This document shows, piece after piece, positions 11,826 through 24,645 of a stretch of DNA of 64,000 nucleotides; the first letter of the stretch is position 1, and each line of letters opens with the position of its first letter. A model generated the notes under the pieces. The model ran no database searches and had not been told where the DNA came from. It worked only from the letters and a program-made list of their open reading frames with translations. The translations under genes were made by a program, and so were the position numbers. The stretch is from Lycorma delicatula (Eukaryota; Arthropoda; Insecta; Hemiptera; Fulgoridae), in NCBI RefSeq assembly GCF_047948215.1, contig NC_134455.1:320966147-321030146 (forward strand), in the 5' to 3' direction.

Positions 11826-12430
11826 TTGCTATATTATTTCAGATATGAAGCTGCTTATAAGCGTCTGTTTTTAAACCGGCGTCTGCGTCTCGCATTACAA
11901 CGGAAACAAAATAACAGTATATGGAATGAGACAATATCTCCCAAGAAAGTAAAATTCAAGCAAACAATGTCAGCCCGGAAAATCATGTGCACCGTGTTTT
12001 GGAATAGGCGGGAGCCGTTGCTTGTTGATTTTTTGTCTTTGGGTGAAACGATAAATGCCAAGACATATTGTGAGACCTAGACTAAACTGCGTCGTGCAAT
12101 CCAAAACAAGACGGTGGGGGAATCGTGCAGCTTTGTGACAATGTTCGGCCACACGCGGCTCATCGCACCCAAGATCTCATCGCGTCATTTGGCTGAGAAC
12201 AAATTTATCACCCACTGTATAGTCCTGACCTGTCGCCCAAAGATTACTAATTGTCCTGCATCACGACGTCAAACAGCCGTTCAACAATGATTATCTTCTT
12301 AAGCGGCAGATTTCTACAAAGCTGAAATGCAGAAGCTGATCACATGATACAAGTAACATAATGTAGTCGGAAATACGTAGAATTGTAGATTAAGATCTAG
12401 GCTTTCAGGTGAATATAAACTTTTTCAGAA
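11826..12430 (+). pseudogene. mariner transposase fragment (decayed)
   Basis: The open part reads SPKKVKFKQTMSARKIMCTV and then a block with LLVDF, GETINA and TYCET. After a stop at about 12078-12080 it continues in other frames with LRRAIQNK, DNVRPHAAHRTQDLIASFG and YSPDLSPKDY. These are the standard mariner blocks in order. The second catalytic Asp (in DN-x-RPH) and third Asp (in SPDL-x-P-x-DY) are visible; the helix-turn-helix part and the first Asp are not. Frameshifts and stops rule out a working enzyme. The cut-and-paste element ends were not identified. Confidence 0.85.
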
Positions 12431-15289
12431 AAAAGTTTATTGTTCTTTATATGAAAACGGTACTTAAAAAAACAGAGAGAGGTGTGTGTACATGTTATAT
12501 ACAATATATAATAATAATAAGCAATATTAGTATACTGCTTATTATTAATTTTTAATTTTATTTTTTAAGCTTATGTTTTATTTTTACTATACTTATTAGT
12601 ACAGCTTATTATTCACAAGAAATTAACAAATATGACTGCAGTACGTATGCTGTTGTCTTGTAAGCGGTTTTCTGTTCGCCTAAGCGAACAGAAAAACGCG
12701 TTAATAACAAATTTTATTTTACTGTGAAAGTTTTAATGTTTTTTAGTATATTAAAAAAATCATTTCTAAAAAGTAACGTGTTTATTTTGAATAACTAAAG
12801 GTTGTTGCAGAGTGATGTTTTGAATAGGTTTTCAGTAATAGGCTATACTTTACACTGTCGAGGAGTATACCTGATAATCTACCGCGTATTATCAAGTTTC
12901 GGAAACTGTACAAATATTTTCATTTTTACCTTTCTCATTTTCTATTAAAAATAGATTTTTCCTTCAAGAATAGCCTTATTATTCAGTTTCTGGAAATTGA
13001 ATAATAAGGAAAGAGCAAATAATTTATTTGTGTTTGACTATACAATAAAATTATAAATAATATATACTCATATTTAAGTGTAATAATATTTGTCATATTT
13101 ATCTTGTAAGTAATATGATCGCTCTTCGTTTCATATCACTTGCCCTCATATATTAACTGTTAAAATGTAGTACTAAATTTTTTTTAAATAACTTGTAGCT
13201 CAATAAAAAAATTATTAGGTATCCACATTCTTAACTATCTAACTGAAGAATAAAAAATGTGATTTATTACCAAAGTAAAGTTTTTTTAATTTAAAACAAA
13301 TAATCCGTAAGGTTTTATTTCAATTTCTCTATTGTTACGTGTAATAATGATTAACATTGACTTTTTTAACCATTTTGGTTTATTTATCCAGTTGAAATTA
13401 TACAAAGCCGTTCTCAAATATTCCCACTAAAAAAAAAAAAAAAAAAAAAAAATAAAAATTAATTAAAAGAATGAAAATAATATATAAAAATTAAAAAAAA
13501 AAATTATTTCATAAATTCTTACATACGAACAAAGAAACAAATATTTCTTCATTCGAACCTAATTCACTGGTAGCTGACTATTCGTGTTGTGTAAAAGCAT
13601 TCAATCAATTCTTGAGAGTGACAGAATAGGTGATAAAACTTTTCAACTCATTAAAGAAATGTTCATTAGGTTTCAATATCTATGCAAACCAGGAGAACAA
13701 CATTATATAATATTTTTTTAAATGGTTATAAATATTGTCATTAAAAATTTTCTATATTTTTAATACATTTATTAGCAAAATAGAACCAATCTAATACAAA
13801 TTAAAGGATTATATACATATTTTTTCATCAATAAATGGTATGAATTTAGATGTACTTGTTATTTCTTTTTATCCGGGTTCAAAACCATTGTATATTTATT
13901 TATTGTTTATGTAAATCAACACCAAAACTTCTGTTTCACAGGGGTTTTATTTCACTCTTAAGAAATGTAAAGTTTACCAGTGTGAATGTAAATTACGAGT
14001 ATAATTTTTCTATAAGATATTACCTTTCGAATTAGTTTATTTTAAAAATAAACATATTGAAAATTATTTCTATTTTAAAGTAATTGAATAATTACCTGCA
14101 AAAATAAATCATACCGCTTCATTGTGGAATTAAACGAAGGAGTCTGGTGTAACACCTGAGATCACAGCAACTCAAAAAGGCCAAAGGTTTTCAAAAATCC
14201 AATGCTGGACTACCTGCATGATTTTTCACTATTGCAGGGAATTCTTATTATGCCAGTATTCATTTTTAAACTTTGATATGGATTCTACAACTATTAACCT
14301 CACAAGCGAAACTCAATTCTGATCTAGATACCTCCATTTTGTCATTACTTATCACGGTTACTATAAATCTTGAAGATTTTTAGAATAATCTTCTACTGAT
14401 GAATGTTAACTAGTTTTTGAGCAGTTGATGATTAGCTTTTTCTAAATGTAATAATATTTCTAAATTGATCTTCATAGTGAAACCTTCAATAAACTCTCGC
14501 AAGAGCTTTTAATTGATGAAAAAGGTAATAATATTTCATATAATCTTAGACTGATTAATTTTATTAACTCCCTGTTTCTTTGTTATTAATTTATCAGTAG
14601 TATTTTCAGAAGAACATTTAAAATCACATAGCTTCTTCACATGTAACTCAATTATTGTGACTTGCTCTACAGTTTAGACCTTATAACCATCTACATCTAC
14701 ATGAAATCTCGCCTGCGCCGAGGATAGAAAATCAGAATTTGACTTATTATCTGCCTTCACTCTAAAATTTCCCTAAGTCCTAGCTCCAATTGTGGAACTA
14801 GGGTTCCAAGGTTTAGATTTTACTTGTTAGATTTTTGTCATTCTTACTTTTTAAAAGTGCTTACTGAATACCTATTCTTCCTGAGTATTTCTTTATTGTC
14901 ATACTGATATTTCTACTATAAAGGAACTTTTATTTATAATTTGAAAACTTTTTATTTTAATTTTGCCACTTTGTACAAAATTATAATTTTTCCTAAAATA
15001 TGTGTTAAGATATGTATATGATGTTTAGTTTTAGGTAGTATGTAACATGTGTGTATTCTATTCTGAATGATAATATGATGAATAGTTTTAAGTATTATGT
15101 AAAAAAAAAAATTATGTTGTATATATTATGACCTTGATTGGCTGTATTTGTACATGTATCAAGTATAATTTTTATCATTTGATGTTTGTATTGTGTTTTG
15201 TTCTGATTATTTAATCTTATGTAAGAATCTGTATTGCGTTTACAACTTGTATCTGTACTTGTAGTATGATATGACGTATGACTGTGTTG
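12431..15289. other. AT-rich stretch, no gene recognised
   Basis: Contains an A-run at 13429-13452 followed by A/T-rich low-complexity sequence to about 13500. A 61-codon frame at 13850-14035 has no domain signature. From about 14690 the sequence may already belong to the retroposon tail that ends at 15480, but no coding part is readable. Confidence 0.5.
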
Positions 15290-15481
15290 TGGGTGATCTC
15301 CCCCTACCTGATATAATGCGTTATTAGCTATGCCAGGAAGGGTGGATAGCCAGGAGTGGAGGTTTAGTCAGTAGTGCGCAGGTATACATACGCTCTTCCT
15401 AAAACCTAGCGGGACCTGTTAGCAACCCTGACACTGCTTTGGCTTCTGTAAAATGGATTCCCCACCGATACAAAAAAAAAA
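15290..15481 (+). mobile_element. Probable non-LTR retroposon 3' tail
   Basis: A GC-richer block in AT-rich DNA, including AACCTAGCGGGACCTGTTAG and ending GATTCCCCACCGATAC followed by nine A residues. Local composition, abrupt end and poly(A) suit the 3' end of a 5'-truncated LINE or SINE on the plus strand. I recall similar ends from insect R1-type LINEs but cannot verify. No coding sequence is present. Confidence 0.4.
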
Positions 15482-16229
15482 CTTCTGTTAAGATAGGTTT
15501 TTATTTTTTTTTAAATTATTCTGATCTTCAGTATTAAAAATTAAGATCTAAAAAATCAAAATAAACCAATCTGCTTTTCCCATAACATCTTAAGTTATGA
15601 TGAAAAGAATGAAACAATTCTACTTATAAACAATTAAAACATAAATAATAATCTACATTCACTATTTTAGAAAAAAGTAATGTTTAGCAATATTAACTAT
15701 TAAAAGTAGTTTCAGATTTAATTTTAAAATATGTAAAATAGTTTAATGCTCTCAACTATTTTATAAAGTTTGGTGTGCTTTAGTTGGGAAAGTTTTCAGA
15801 CACATTTAATTTAGCTTCATTTCCCATCTGTTGAATTGTTTTCTAGAGGAACTACAATATTTACATACTTTTTCAATTACTGCCTTTCTTTGTAGGGATA
15901 CAAGGATATTGACTTAACTTCTTCCTTACATTGTTATATGTAAAATTAAATTTCCATCAATACATTAGTTTGTTATGATTTTTATGCAATGGTATTTGCA
16001 TAAACTTAGTATCAAAAGAAATAACTAAAAACATATGTACTTTTACCTTGAAACTTTATTTATTCTGTAATATAATATTTAATGGAATATGAAAATCAAA
16101 TGTATATCATTTTTAATCAGCATTTCATTAAAATAAATGAAAACAAGAGATACAGTAAAAAACTCATTATCATATCACAAAATGTCCTTATAATAGTAAA
16201 CAATGCTCATTCATTTTTCCTGTGATTCA

Positions 16230-17651
16230 ATATGAATTAATCTGTCAGGGACAGTCTTGTGACTGTTTGAAGGATCTTCTTTAGGAGGATCTTCTTTCTG
16301 GGAACCCTGAAGTGCAAAAGGAAATTGGTTCTATATTTTGTTTAGGGTATCTCAGATTTCCAATAGCTACAGTTTTTTTTTTTAATTTGAAAGCCACTAT
16401 GCTTTCATTTGTGGACATGAAGCACTATGTGTACTGATGCACACTGTGGGCATATTAGCAGCTCTTCTACTGTGCAGTAAGGCCTAGATGGCGTGTCAAT
16501 TACTGAATCTGTAATCAGCGCTAAAAGTTAGAGTGAATTCCTTGTAGGGATGGGAGCAGCTGCATCCTAACTCAGTTAGGAACAACTATCTGAATTATTT
16601 GTCTGAATGTTGTTCACCTTGAGGAACGCGATAGGTAGTGGTTCATAACTGGATATTGGAGATTAATACCTTCATTTACCTACAAATTACCTTGATGGAA
16701 ACTGTTATGTGGCCATTCAGAGTGAGTAAAGTTTTTCTCAATTACATACTAATAATATTCAGGGTTCCTTGATCAACACAGATCATCTTTTTTCCTGATA
16801 GCTTGATGTCATGGTAGCAGTCTGACAAGACATATCAAGGGAATTTGAGTTGATACAGAGCCCAACTAATGATGAGACAAATATGTCTGAAATCAACATT
16901 GCCAATAATATGATGCCCAACATCATTAAGGAGAACAGTTTTAAGTTTAGTAGAGTAAATACCACAAAACGATCTCATATGCCAAACTTGTGGCACAGAA
17001 AAAACTAATCAGCTCATCTGCTACATAAACTATTTAATATCCAGTAAGTTACGGGATAAATCGTCTATTCAGAAACTGTATGATCTAGTTTATACCAATG
17101 CCCTTACAGTAATAGTTGAAAATGGTTACTGAATCAACTCCTCTTACATTCATCAAGATACAGAGAATAGAATTGAAACAGAGATCCTGGATTTCCTAAA
17201 GCAACAACTTTTGGTACAGTATTGTAGAATATGTCACTACAAGCTAATCAATATTAGTCAAGAACAGAATAAGCTGTTCATTATTAATCAGGCTGAGCTT
17301 CAAGAGATTGTGAATGCCACCTCAGCAGCAGCCACAGGAGAATTTTCTCCTAGTTCGCATCCTAATATTATTTGGGAACGGTTATCAGATTCTTTAAGCC
17401 TAATAGATGTTAAGTTTTAGTCTGGGCAAATTTCATTTAATGCATATAATTAGGTTACATCTTTCTTAATCACCATAATATATCACAGACAAATAAAATC
17501 TTTATTTCTACTAGTACAATTTTTCATGTTTTCTGTGGACTTATTTTTTATTTAATGTGATGACGATTAGTAAATTGTAACTTGTCACTATTTCATTACA
17601 ATAAATGTTTATATTAAATCTAATTAATAGTACAATTAAAAAAAAAAAAAA
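16230..17651 (+). pseudogene. Possible processed pseudogene of an unidentified gene
   Basis: The sequence is less AT-rich than its surroundings. Protein-like frames are broken by stops: a piece around 16830-17000 with PTNDETNMSEINIANN, and an open C-terminal piece at 17211-17420 that includes QYCRICHYK and ends in SLIDVKF-stop. The final frame can be followed upstream to about 17030 with only one stop. After the stop at 17420 come an AATAAA at 17601 and a poly(A) run at 17638-17651, as in a retrotransposed mRNA. I do not recognise the protein. The Cys-x-x-Cys pair could be part of a zinc-binding site. A decayed transposon is the alternative. Confidence 0.35.
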
Positions 17652-17909
17652 TAGTAATATCTACCTTCAAACGTGTAATAAATAAAATATTCTAACGTAG
17701 GACTTGTTTATGAAAATAACAAAAATAAAAATTCAGTAAGAAATGATTAAAATTTATATTAAAAGATTTCATATATAATTTTGTAGTGGTTTACTTATGG
17801 CAAGATGATACTGTACCAGTGATATATTCATATGATCTCAGTTAGTTTTCCAAATATCTAGTTTGCAATTGATGTCTTTGTCACATATCTAACAAAGAAT
17901 AAGTTACAA

Positions 17910-19085
17910 AATGAAGGAAATTATTACAGAAGAACAATGTAGATTCAGGAACAAAGGGACAAAGGATTCAACTGGGCTAATAAAAACAATTTTTAAGGTG
18001 TTTATAGTAGAAGCTAGAGGAGGATGAAGAGTAAAATTATGTTTTGTAGATATGGAAAAGCATTCAATTTTATCAAATGGGATAAGTTAATGGAAATAAA
18101 AGGAAACTAAACTACAGATTGGAAAGATAGAAGATTAATTAAAGAACTGTACTTGAAACAGAAAATAAAGAATGTTCAAAGTGAGTACTTTGACCTAGCA
18201 TGAGGAATAAAGCAAGGGTGCTGTCAATCACAAACCTTCTTTAATGTATACTTTGAAGATGTAATCAAAAATTTTCAAGAAGAAAATAAAGGGATCAGTG
18301 TAGGAAGAAGGAGAAGAATTTTTGTAAATGCTTGTTAGGAGAAGAAGCACGGGAGATTCAACTCATGATTTAAAAATTACAAAAATACTATGATAAAAAA
18401 TGAAATCAAAATAATGTTACAAGAATAAAAGTAATAAAGATAGGAGACAATAAGCCAGTGAATATTTACTCAATAGAAGCAAAAGTATAATAGTATAGAT
18501 ATTTAGGTACTATTTTGAGAGGAGGTTGCAAAATAAAAACAAGAATATCAATACCTAAGAGAGCATTTAATGGAAAGAAAAAATTATTATGAAGTAAAAT
18601 AAGAATTAAATGTTGGAGAAGCTTGAATTGTTACATTTGGAGTGCACTTCTGTACAGATTGGAAACATGGAGTTTAAGAGAAAGAGAAAATGAAAGCCAG
18701 AGCATTTTAAATGCGAATATAGAGGAAATTGGAAAAAATTAAAATGGACAAAATAAAAAATAAGGAAGTTAACAAAAACAGAAGTTTAATTAAATCAAAT
18801 CAGAATAGGAAGACTAACTGGCTGAATCATATCATTAGAAAAGAAGGACTGAATAAAACAGTACTAGAAAGATTGGTAGAAAATGAGAAAAAGGGAGGCT
18901 GGAGAATCATAAAAATTATAGACTACCTAAAATGAAATTGAAACAATTATGTTATTAACATTTTAGCTGCGAGAAGAGGAGAATGGAAATTGACAAGGTG
19001 CAAGGGTCCTGCCACACTTAGAAAATCATATGATGATTATATTACAAAAAATTTGCAGCAGTCATATGTAGATCAAGAATTATTA
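17910..19085 (+). pseudogene. Non-LTR retrotransposon reverse transcriptase remnant
   Basis: Across several frames the order of blocks is that of a LINE RT: KEIITEEQCRFRNKGTKDS, then motif A (CFVDMEK, 18042-18062), then DWKDRRLIKELYLKQKIKN, then motif B (GIKQGC at about 18204-18223) with FFNVYFEDVIKNF. Later, an open piece at 18729-18935 has MEKIKMDKIKNKEV and RKTNWLNHIIRKEG. This is the RT thumb and C-terminal region of the insect LINE family often mis-annotated as craniofacial-development-protein-like. The catalytic motif C cannot be read; its place (about 18310-18340) is frameshifted. Many stops show an old, dead copy. Confidence 0.75.
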
Positions 19086-20078
19086 AATTTTTCACTGTAG
19101 TTATTGTAATAGTTCCTATATTGCAAACCAGTGTAAGTCAGGACCCATTTTTTGACTTATACATTCTTGCAATTCTGCTGAATCACAAAAATATGGGAAG
19201 TTGTAAATTGGAACTAGGCCTCACTTTTCTCAAAGCAGTTGTCACCAGAAGATATTCTTTTTTTTTCAACATAGCCAATATAAGGGATGAATCAGTTTTG
19301 GCTCCTAATCTGTAAATTAAGACAATTCATTTGCCTAAGTGAGGTAAAACCAGATATAGGAGTAACCTGTTTATACTACTGCTTTTAAAATTTTCTTTAC
19401 ATTTCATCATAGCTGATTTATAATATGCTTAAGTTATTTCATAATTATTAGTCACTTATTATTTTATTCGTTAGTAAAAGTTTATACTGTACTTAGTTTA
19501 GAGTTTTGCAAGTGACTATCAGCTATCCATTTAAAAAGGCATCAGTTTTAAGTATAAAATATTCATATTCTTTGGATTTGACTGTTATAAAACTTTTACA
19601 GAATCAGTATAGTCATACAAGTTTCCTGATTGATTAGTTTTTATAGACTGTTCAGCTGCATGATGAACAGACACTGCTGTCTGATGAACAGACAGCACTC
19701 ATGAAAGTGTGTCCATTTAATGGTAATATCCTCAGGAGATTGAACACTTATATTAATTATTATTACCAACATATATATATATAAAAGCTAAATAACTGTC
19801 ATGGTAAAATGAAATACATAATTTTTTGTTCTTTTCCATCACACATCAACAGTAAGATATTACTTCTTTGCCAATGAATTTTACAGCTTTAAAAATCTGA
19901 TTTCTACATTCTAGCCAAATAAGTAGAATTTGCATATACTATTACTTAAAAACGTAACCCACCCCTCTAACATAATACAGCAGATCTGATTCACACTAGT
20001 AAAGAAACTGATTGCTGCTAAGGAGACATTATCATTTCTTAGGAAAGATGTTACACATATAGACTGTACTGATATGAT
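19086..20078. other. AT-rich stretch, no gene recognised
   Basis: Nothing supportable. A short partial duplication at about 19660-19705 (TGATGAACAGACA twice) and a (TA)n run near 19772 are the only patterns. Confidence 0.5.
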
Positions 20079-21614
20079 AAACCAGGTGTCCGACCGAAAG
20101 GAATTCTGAGGTTTTAAATTAAATTTACTTTATTACATCTACAATTATAAATGTATGTTTTATTACAAGAAACATAGTTGATAAAGTTTTCTTACCTCTC
20201 AATGTAACTCAAAATGAGCACAGTTTACAGCCCTGCACATGTCAAAGCTGCACATGTAATCCACCTCATTACATATTCCGGCAAACAAGTCTGCAAAAAA
20301 TGCTTCTGTAGCGGCTATTTTTCTTTGGAATAAATGTTCAAGTGACTGGATTTTTTCTTGGTGTATGATTACTATTAACATACATAGCCTCAGAAGAAGA
20401 AATCCATAGGATCCAAATCGGGACTTCGGTGACAAAACAATGGGAGCTTCTCTACCTACCCTGTCTTCTGGTAACCTGTAATTGAGCTCAGTCCACACAA
20501 TTTCTGTATGAAGTGAAGGGGCTGCATCTTGTTGGAAAATTAGACCTTCCATATTTTAAATCTGTGTAAACACAAAATGTTCCAACATGTTCAAGTACAC
20601 TATGTCCTTATTACTCTACTATTAGAAAAAATGTCCCAAAAATTCGATTAAACTACACCATCCAATTCACTTTATAACTAATATTCAGATTAAAAAAATT
20701 TTTGTTCTTGGTTTAAATTTTTCATTTGATGCAATTCTTGATATATATATGAATATAATTATTAGCCCTCCTACTGTTGTTAAGAATATAATGTAAAGAT
20801 ATCATGATGATTTAATTATCATTGAATTATTTCTGCACATTAGGGCTGTTTGGAAAATTAGTATTGATCCTAGTGATATTCGGTCTGATGCGACGAATTG
20901 CACCAGTTCATGTGGATTTTCCGAGCCCCGTATTCGATATTTCATGGAATCATCCATGTTCATGTATTCACAATACCATTAACATGAACTGTTGCTTCAT
21001 CAGAAATTAAAATGCGCTCCAGGTGGTTTTCATCAGTTATTACAAAATAAACTCTTTTTGGCTTATTGTTAGGTTTAATTTCATAGAGTAGCTGCAGTTT
21101 GTAAGCACGAACTTTCAGTATCATAGACAATCATTTTAGGAATGTTCAGTTGTCGATAAACGCTACAAACTGAAGATTTTGGACTAAGCTGGAGAGACAG
21201 TCGAATCTTTTCCGTTTCGATACTTGTTTTATGCCTACATGGTGACTATTCTTTCAAAACGCTTCGGTTTCTAAAAATTGTTTACACCACTTAAATATGC
21301 TTTTATCACTCGGAGAATTTCTACGACAGAGTAGAGTACGATTATAATTTCTTTGTATATCACCCACTGATTTTGTTTCTGAGATCCACTCTCGCTGAAC
21401 TTTCTTTAGTGGCGAAGTTATGGTACTGAAGCCTGTCCTTATAGCAGCTTGGCTTGTGCAACATTTAATGCAACAGTTATCTGATGGAGTACAAGTAAAC
21501 TAAAACTTAATTTTGATTGCTTTAAGATTACGCGCTTAAAAAACTATTGATTGATGCAAAATAAAGTCTATATTTGTTTTTAAAACCCCGGAATTTTTTT
21601 CGGACACCCGCTAT
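20079..21614 (-). mobile_element. Tc1/mariner-superfamily element with short inverted ends
   Basis: The left end GGTGTCCGACCGAAAGGAAT near 20085 is matched in inverted orientation by the right end at about 21578-21612 (minus-strand reading GGTGTCCGAAAAAAATTCC). The next block on both sides is a TTTT-rich GAGGTTTT/GGGGTTTT. The inside encodes a decayed transposase on the minus strand. The element is about 1.5 kb. The flanking dinucleotide is TA on the right and AA on the left, so the TA target duplication is only half preserved. Confidence 0.75.
20199..21425 (-). pseudogene. Transposase of the 20-21.6 kb element (DDE type, broken)
   Basis: From the N-terminal side (high coordinates), pieces in several frames read KKVQREWISETKSVGDIQRN, YKLQLLYEIKPNNKPKRVYF and LERILISDEATVHVNG. 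SDEAT carries the first catalytic Asp at about 20999. After a frame change come ENPHELV and a 117-codon open piece (20552-20199) with FQQDAAPSLH, which carries the second Asp. The third acidic motif (normally SPDLTP-x-DFF) reads SRFGSYGFL and is lost. The C-terminal part (CNEVDYMCSFDMCRAVN) matches the helical end of the family. Several stops and the lost acid mean no activity. Confidence 0.75.
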
Positions 21615-22811
21615 ACAAATAGATCTTTATTTTCTAGTATCTCTGTCCTTGGCTTTACGTTTTTATTACTTCGCCCTTAATCTTGCTAAACTAACATTAT
21701 TGTTTTTTTTATTCTCAAAAATAATGATCATTGATTGAAATGGTTATTATTAGGAAAACACCTAATAAACCGAAACCATTGGTCTCGGTTTAAAAAAAAC
21801 AAAACTAAGCAGGACAGAGAAGCAAAGTGACTTATTAGACTAGTGATGGAAACTCAATTAGATAAATTTAACACTTATATTTTCTTCTGCAGTTAACAGT
21901 AAGCTTACCTCAGTCACGATTCTCTGCCCACTATAATCGAATAGAAAAATTATATAAAATGCAAGTCCGCATAAATAAAATTCATTTATTTTAGATGCTA
22001 TTTCATCTTTCTGTTACAAAAAAAAGCCATTCGAATTATAATCACATTTTTAAAAACTAAAGTTTTTACTAAAGAGACTTATTTTAAAAATCCTAAAATA
22101 AAATCAATTATTACAACCGTGCTTAAAATTAGATATTTGTCTGGTCAGACAGCACCAATTTTTAGTGTTTCAATTTTTTTTTTTTTTTTTCTGTCGCTTA
22201 AATTTCCCTGTAAAAGTAACATTTCTTAGATTGTCAATCATATCAATCATTTATTTCAATTCCTTTTTTTTCAAGCTACTAAAATCTTGGTAAAAACTAA
22301 AAAACGACAACAGGCAACTGACAATCGATAAAATTTTTAAACACAATACTAACAATTTTATACATTTAAATACTAAAGTATAGATATCTTTTCAACGTAA
22401 AAATAACATATAAATCGGGTAACCGTATGATATTCAGCTACCACCAACAAAAGGAAAACATCTCAAACTCGTACCAAGGCTTACCACATGACTGGGATTA
22501 GCCCGGACAGTGCTGTCCGGGGTGACAAAAATGTCAACGGTTTGAGATCGTTTTTAACTTTAGACCTATATGTTCGACATCGCGTTTTTAAACACACTCT
22601 TACGGCCGTGCATCTTTCAGCCGACCTTGCAGCAAGCGCTGACTTTGGTTTTGACGGAAGCGTAGCTACCGGTTTCGCCACTATTTTTTACTAGTCATTT
22701 GGTAATACCAACAGGGGCAATGTGTTTATGTTGTTTTCGCGCGTGAAGTAACTCGTCTACACGTTTTTGATCATTTCATCTCTATTCAGTTTTTTGTCTC
22801 ATCGTTTACAA
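21615..22811. other. AT-rich DNA and upstream flank of the hAT copy
   Basis: Mostly AT-rich with T-runs. A GC-richer patch at 22480-22760, with a self-complementary CCGGACAGTGCTGTCCGG at about 22503, precedes the hAT frame and could be its 5' untranslated or terminal region. Open frames on both strands of 22481-22694 mirror each other and look non-coding. Confidence 0.4.
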
Positions 22812-24645
22812 ATGGGCAAAAGAAAACGTGTGTTTAATGTTAATCTGCAACAGGAATACAAATTTTTGAAATTGTATAATGACAGTAACAATGAACATGT
22901 TTATTGCACACTATGTACTGGAGAGTTTTCTGTTGCACGTAAAGAAAAGGGTGATATTGAATTTCATGTGAAAATAGCTAAAAATAGGTGTGGTATTAAT
23001 GCTACAGCTTCAGCAAACATAAGAGATTTTTTTAAAGCCAAAGATGGGAATAACAATAACAGTGACCTAGAGTGTGCTGCTAAAGAAGCTATATTTTCAT
23101 ACCATTCTGCTAGACACAAACTCAGTTTCAAAACATCAGACTGCACATCTAAACTGGTTAAAAAGTTATATAACCCAAAATTTTCATCTACTAGAACTAA
23201 AACCGAGGCAATTATTGTTAACGTTATTTTGCCATTTATATTTGATAATGTGTTGCGTTCTTTAGAAAACATTAATTATGATACAGTAATGATGAATAGC
23301 TGAAACAGAAATGAAGACAAACTTGTTCCGATTATTGTAAGATATTAAAACCTAGAGGAGGGAATTCAAGTTAAACTTTTTAAATTTTGATGAAGTATCA
23401 GTTGAAACTGCTCAAATTTTGACTCAGTATCTTTTTCAGTGTGTGAAAAAATACAAAATTGAAGAAAAGTTGGTTTGTTATACTGCTGATAACACTAATT
23501 TTGGTGGTGTGCAGAGAAAGGAGAATGAAAATGTGTTCAGAAAGGTTCAAAGTGATTTAGATAGACTTATTTTAGGAATTTGTTGTTAAACCCAGCACGT
23601 TCAGTACAAACAGCATGTGATTCTCTCTCTACCCCTGTACGTAGAAATTATTGTTATAAAAATGTATAAATATTTTCACATATATACAGTAAGAGTAACA
23701 AAAGTTAAAGAGTTCTGCGAATTTGTGGAAACAGATTACAAAAAAGTATTATAGCAGCACAAGGTTCCTTAGTTTTTTACCTGCAATAGAAAGAATTTTT
23801 TCTATTTTTGATGGCCTAAAATCATACTTCTTATCTTGTGACAAATGCTCAAAATTATTATTTGATTTTTTGAAAATCTAAAAAGTGAATTGTTTTTGAC
23901 ATTTTTGTATGGTACTCTACAGTTATTTAATAATGTTCTGAAATTGGAAGTTAATTCTAAAGCATTTTAGACATATTCTGAACTAATTTGTCAACTTTAG
24001 GAAAGAAAAACCCACAAATTTATACCATCTTCTGCCAAAGAATTGCTTTGCACTCTAAAAGAAAATAATGATGTTCAGGAACAAAAATCTTCTCAAGCAT
24101 AAATAATTTTTATAATTCTAGCATCCAATAATTAGAGTTGTGGAGTACCAGTTTTGATAAAGTTAGTAAGTTTCAGTGGATAAATTTACAAACTGAAATT
24201 GCCTCGACGATTTAGAAGAGAGTGCACAAGTTGTTAATGAAATTATAAAAGATTCCATAAATATTGATGACCTATTTGATGAACATACATTGTTGAATCA
24301 GATAGTTCAAAACCAAGGGTAGGTTATGGTTAAAGTTCTGAAAAAGTACCAGATACTATTGAAGAGAAGTGGAAAGCAATTTTTAAGGTGTTTCAAAAGA
24401 CTGATATTTCATGTTGCAATATTTCTAAAATGGTTGAGTTTGCGATGTCTTTGCCTGGGACATCTGCTTCGATTTAAGAGTGTTTTTTCGATTACAGGAA
24501 ACATTTGGTCTGCAGAAGAAAGGGGTAGACTTTCAGTATCTACTGTTAAACATCTGCCAACTGTTAAAATTAATTTAAAACTTTCTTTTGTGAATTTTAT
24601 GATGTAATTAAAACAAACATACCATTTCTGAAAAAAAGTCATGTC
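22812..24645 (+). pseudogene. hAT-superfamily transposase (decayed)
   Basis: The start at 22812 (MGKRKRVFNVN) fits the usual start of this family. The first 164 codons hold a BED-type zinc-finger region: C-x2-C in YCTLCTGEF and one His in EFHVK, with the final His replaced. A conserved block, KEAIFSYHSARHKLSFKTSD and CTSKLVKKLYNPKFSSTRTK, follows. After a stop at 23301-23303 the reading continues with NEDKLVPIIVRY, YTADNTNFGGVQRKENENVF and, after long decay, the C-terminal dimerisation block (FAMSLPGTSA, 24326-24607 in shifted frames). The order N-terminal BED, catalytic core, C-terminal hAT block is complete, so it was once full length. Stops and frameshifts inactivate it. Terminal repeats not found. 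Confidence 0.8.

Noticed and set aside
19650..19710. TGATGAACAGACA duplication considered as a CRISPR-like or satellite repeat
   Set aside because: Only two partial copies; no array.
22481..22694. Overlapping frames on both strands
   Set aside because: Mirror-image frames with no motifs; more likely the flank of the hAT copy.
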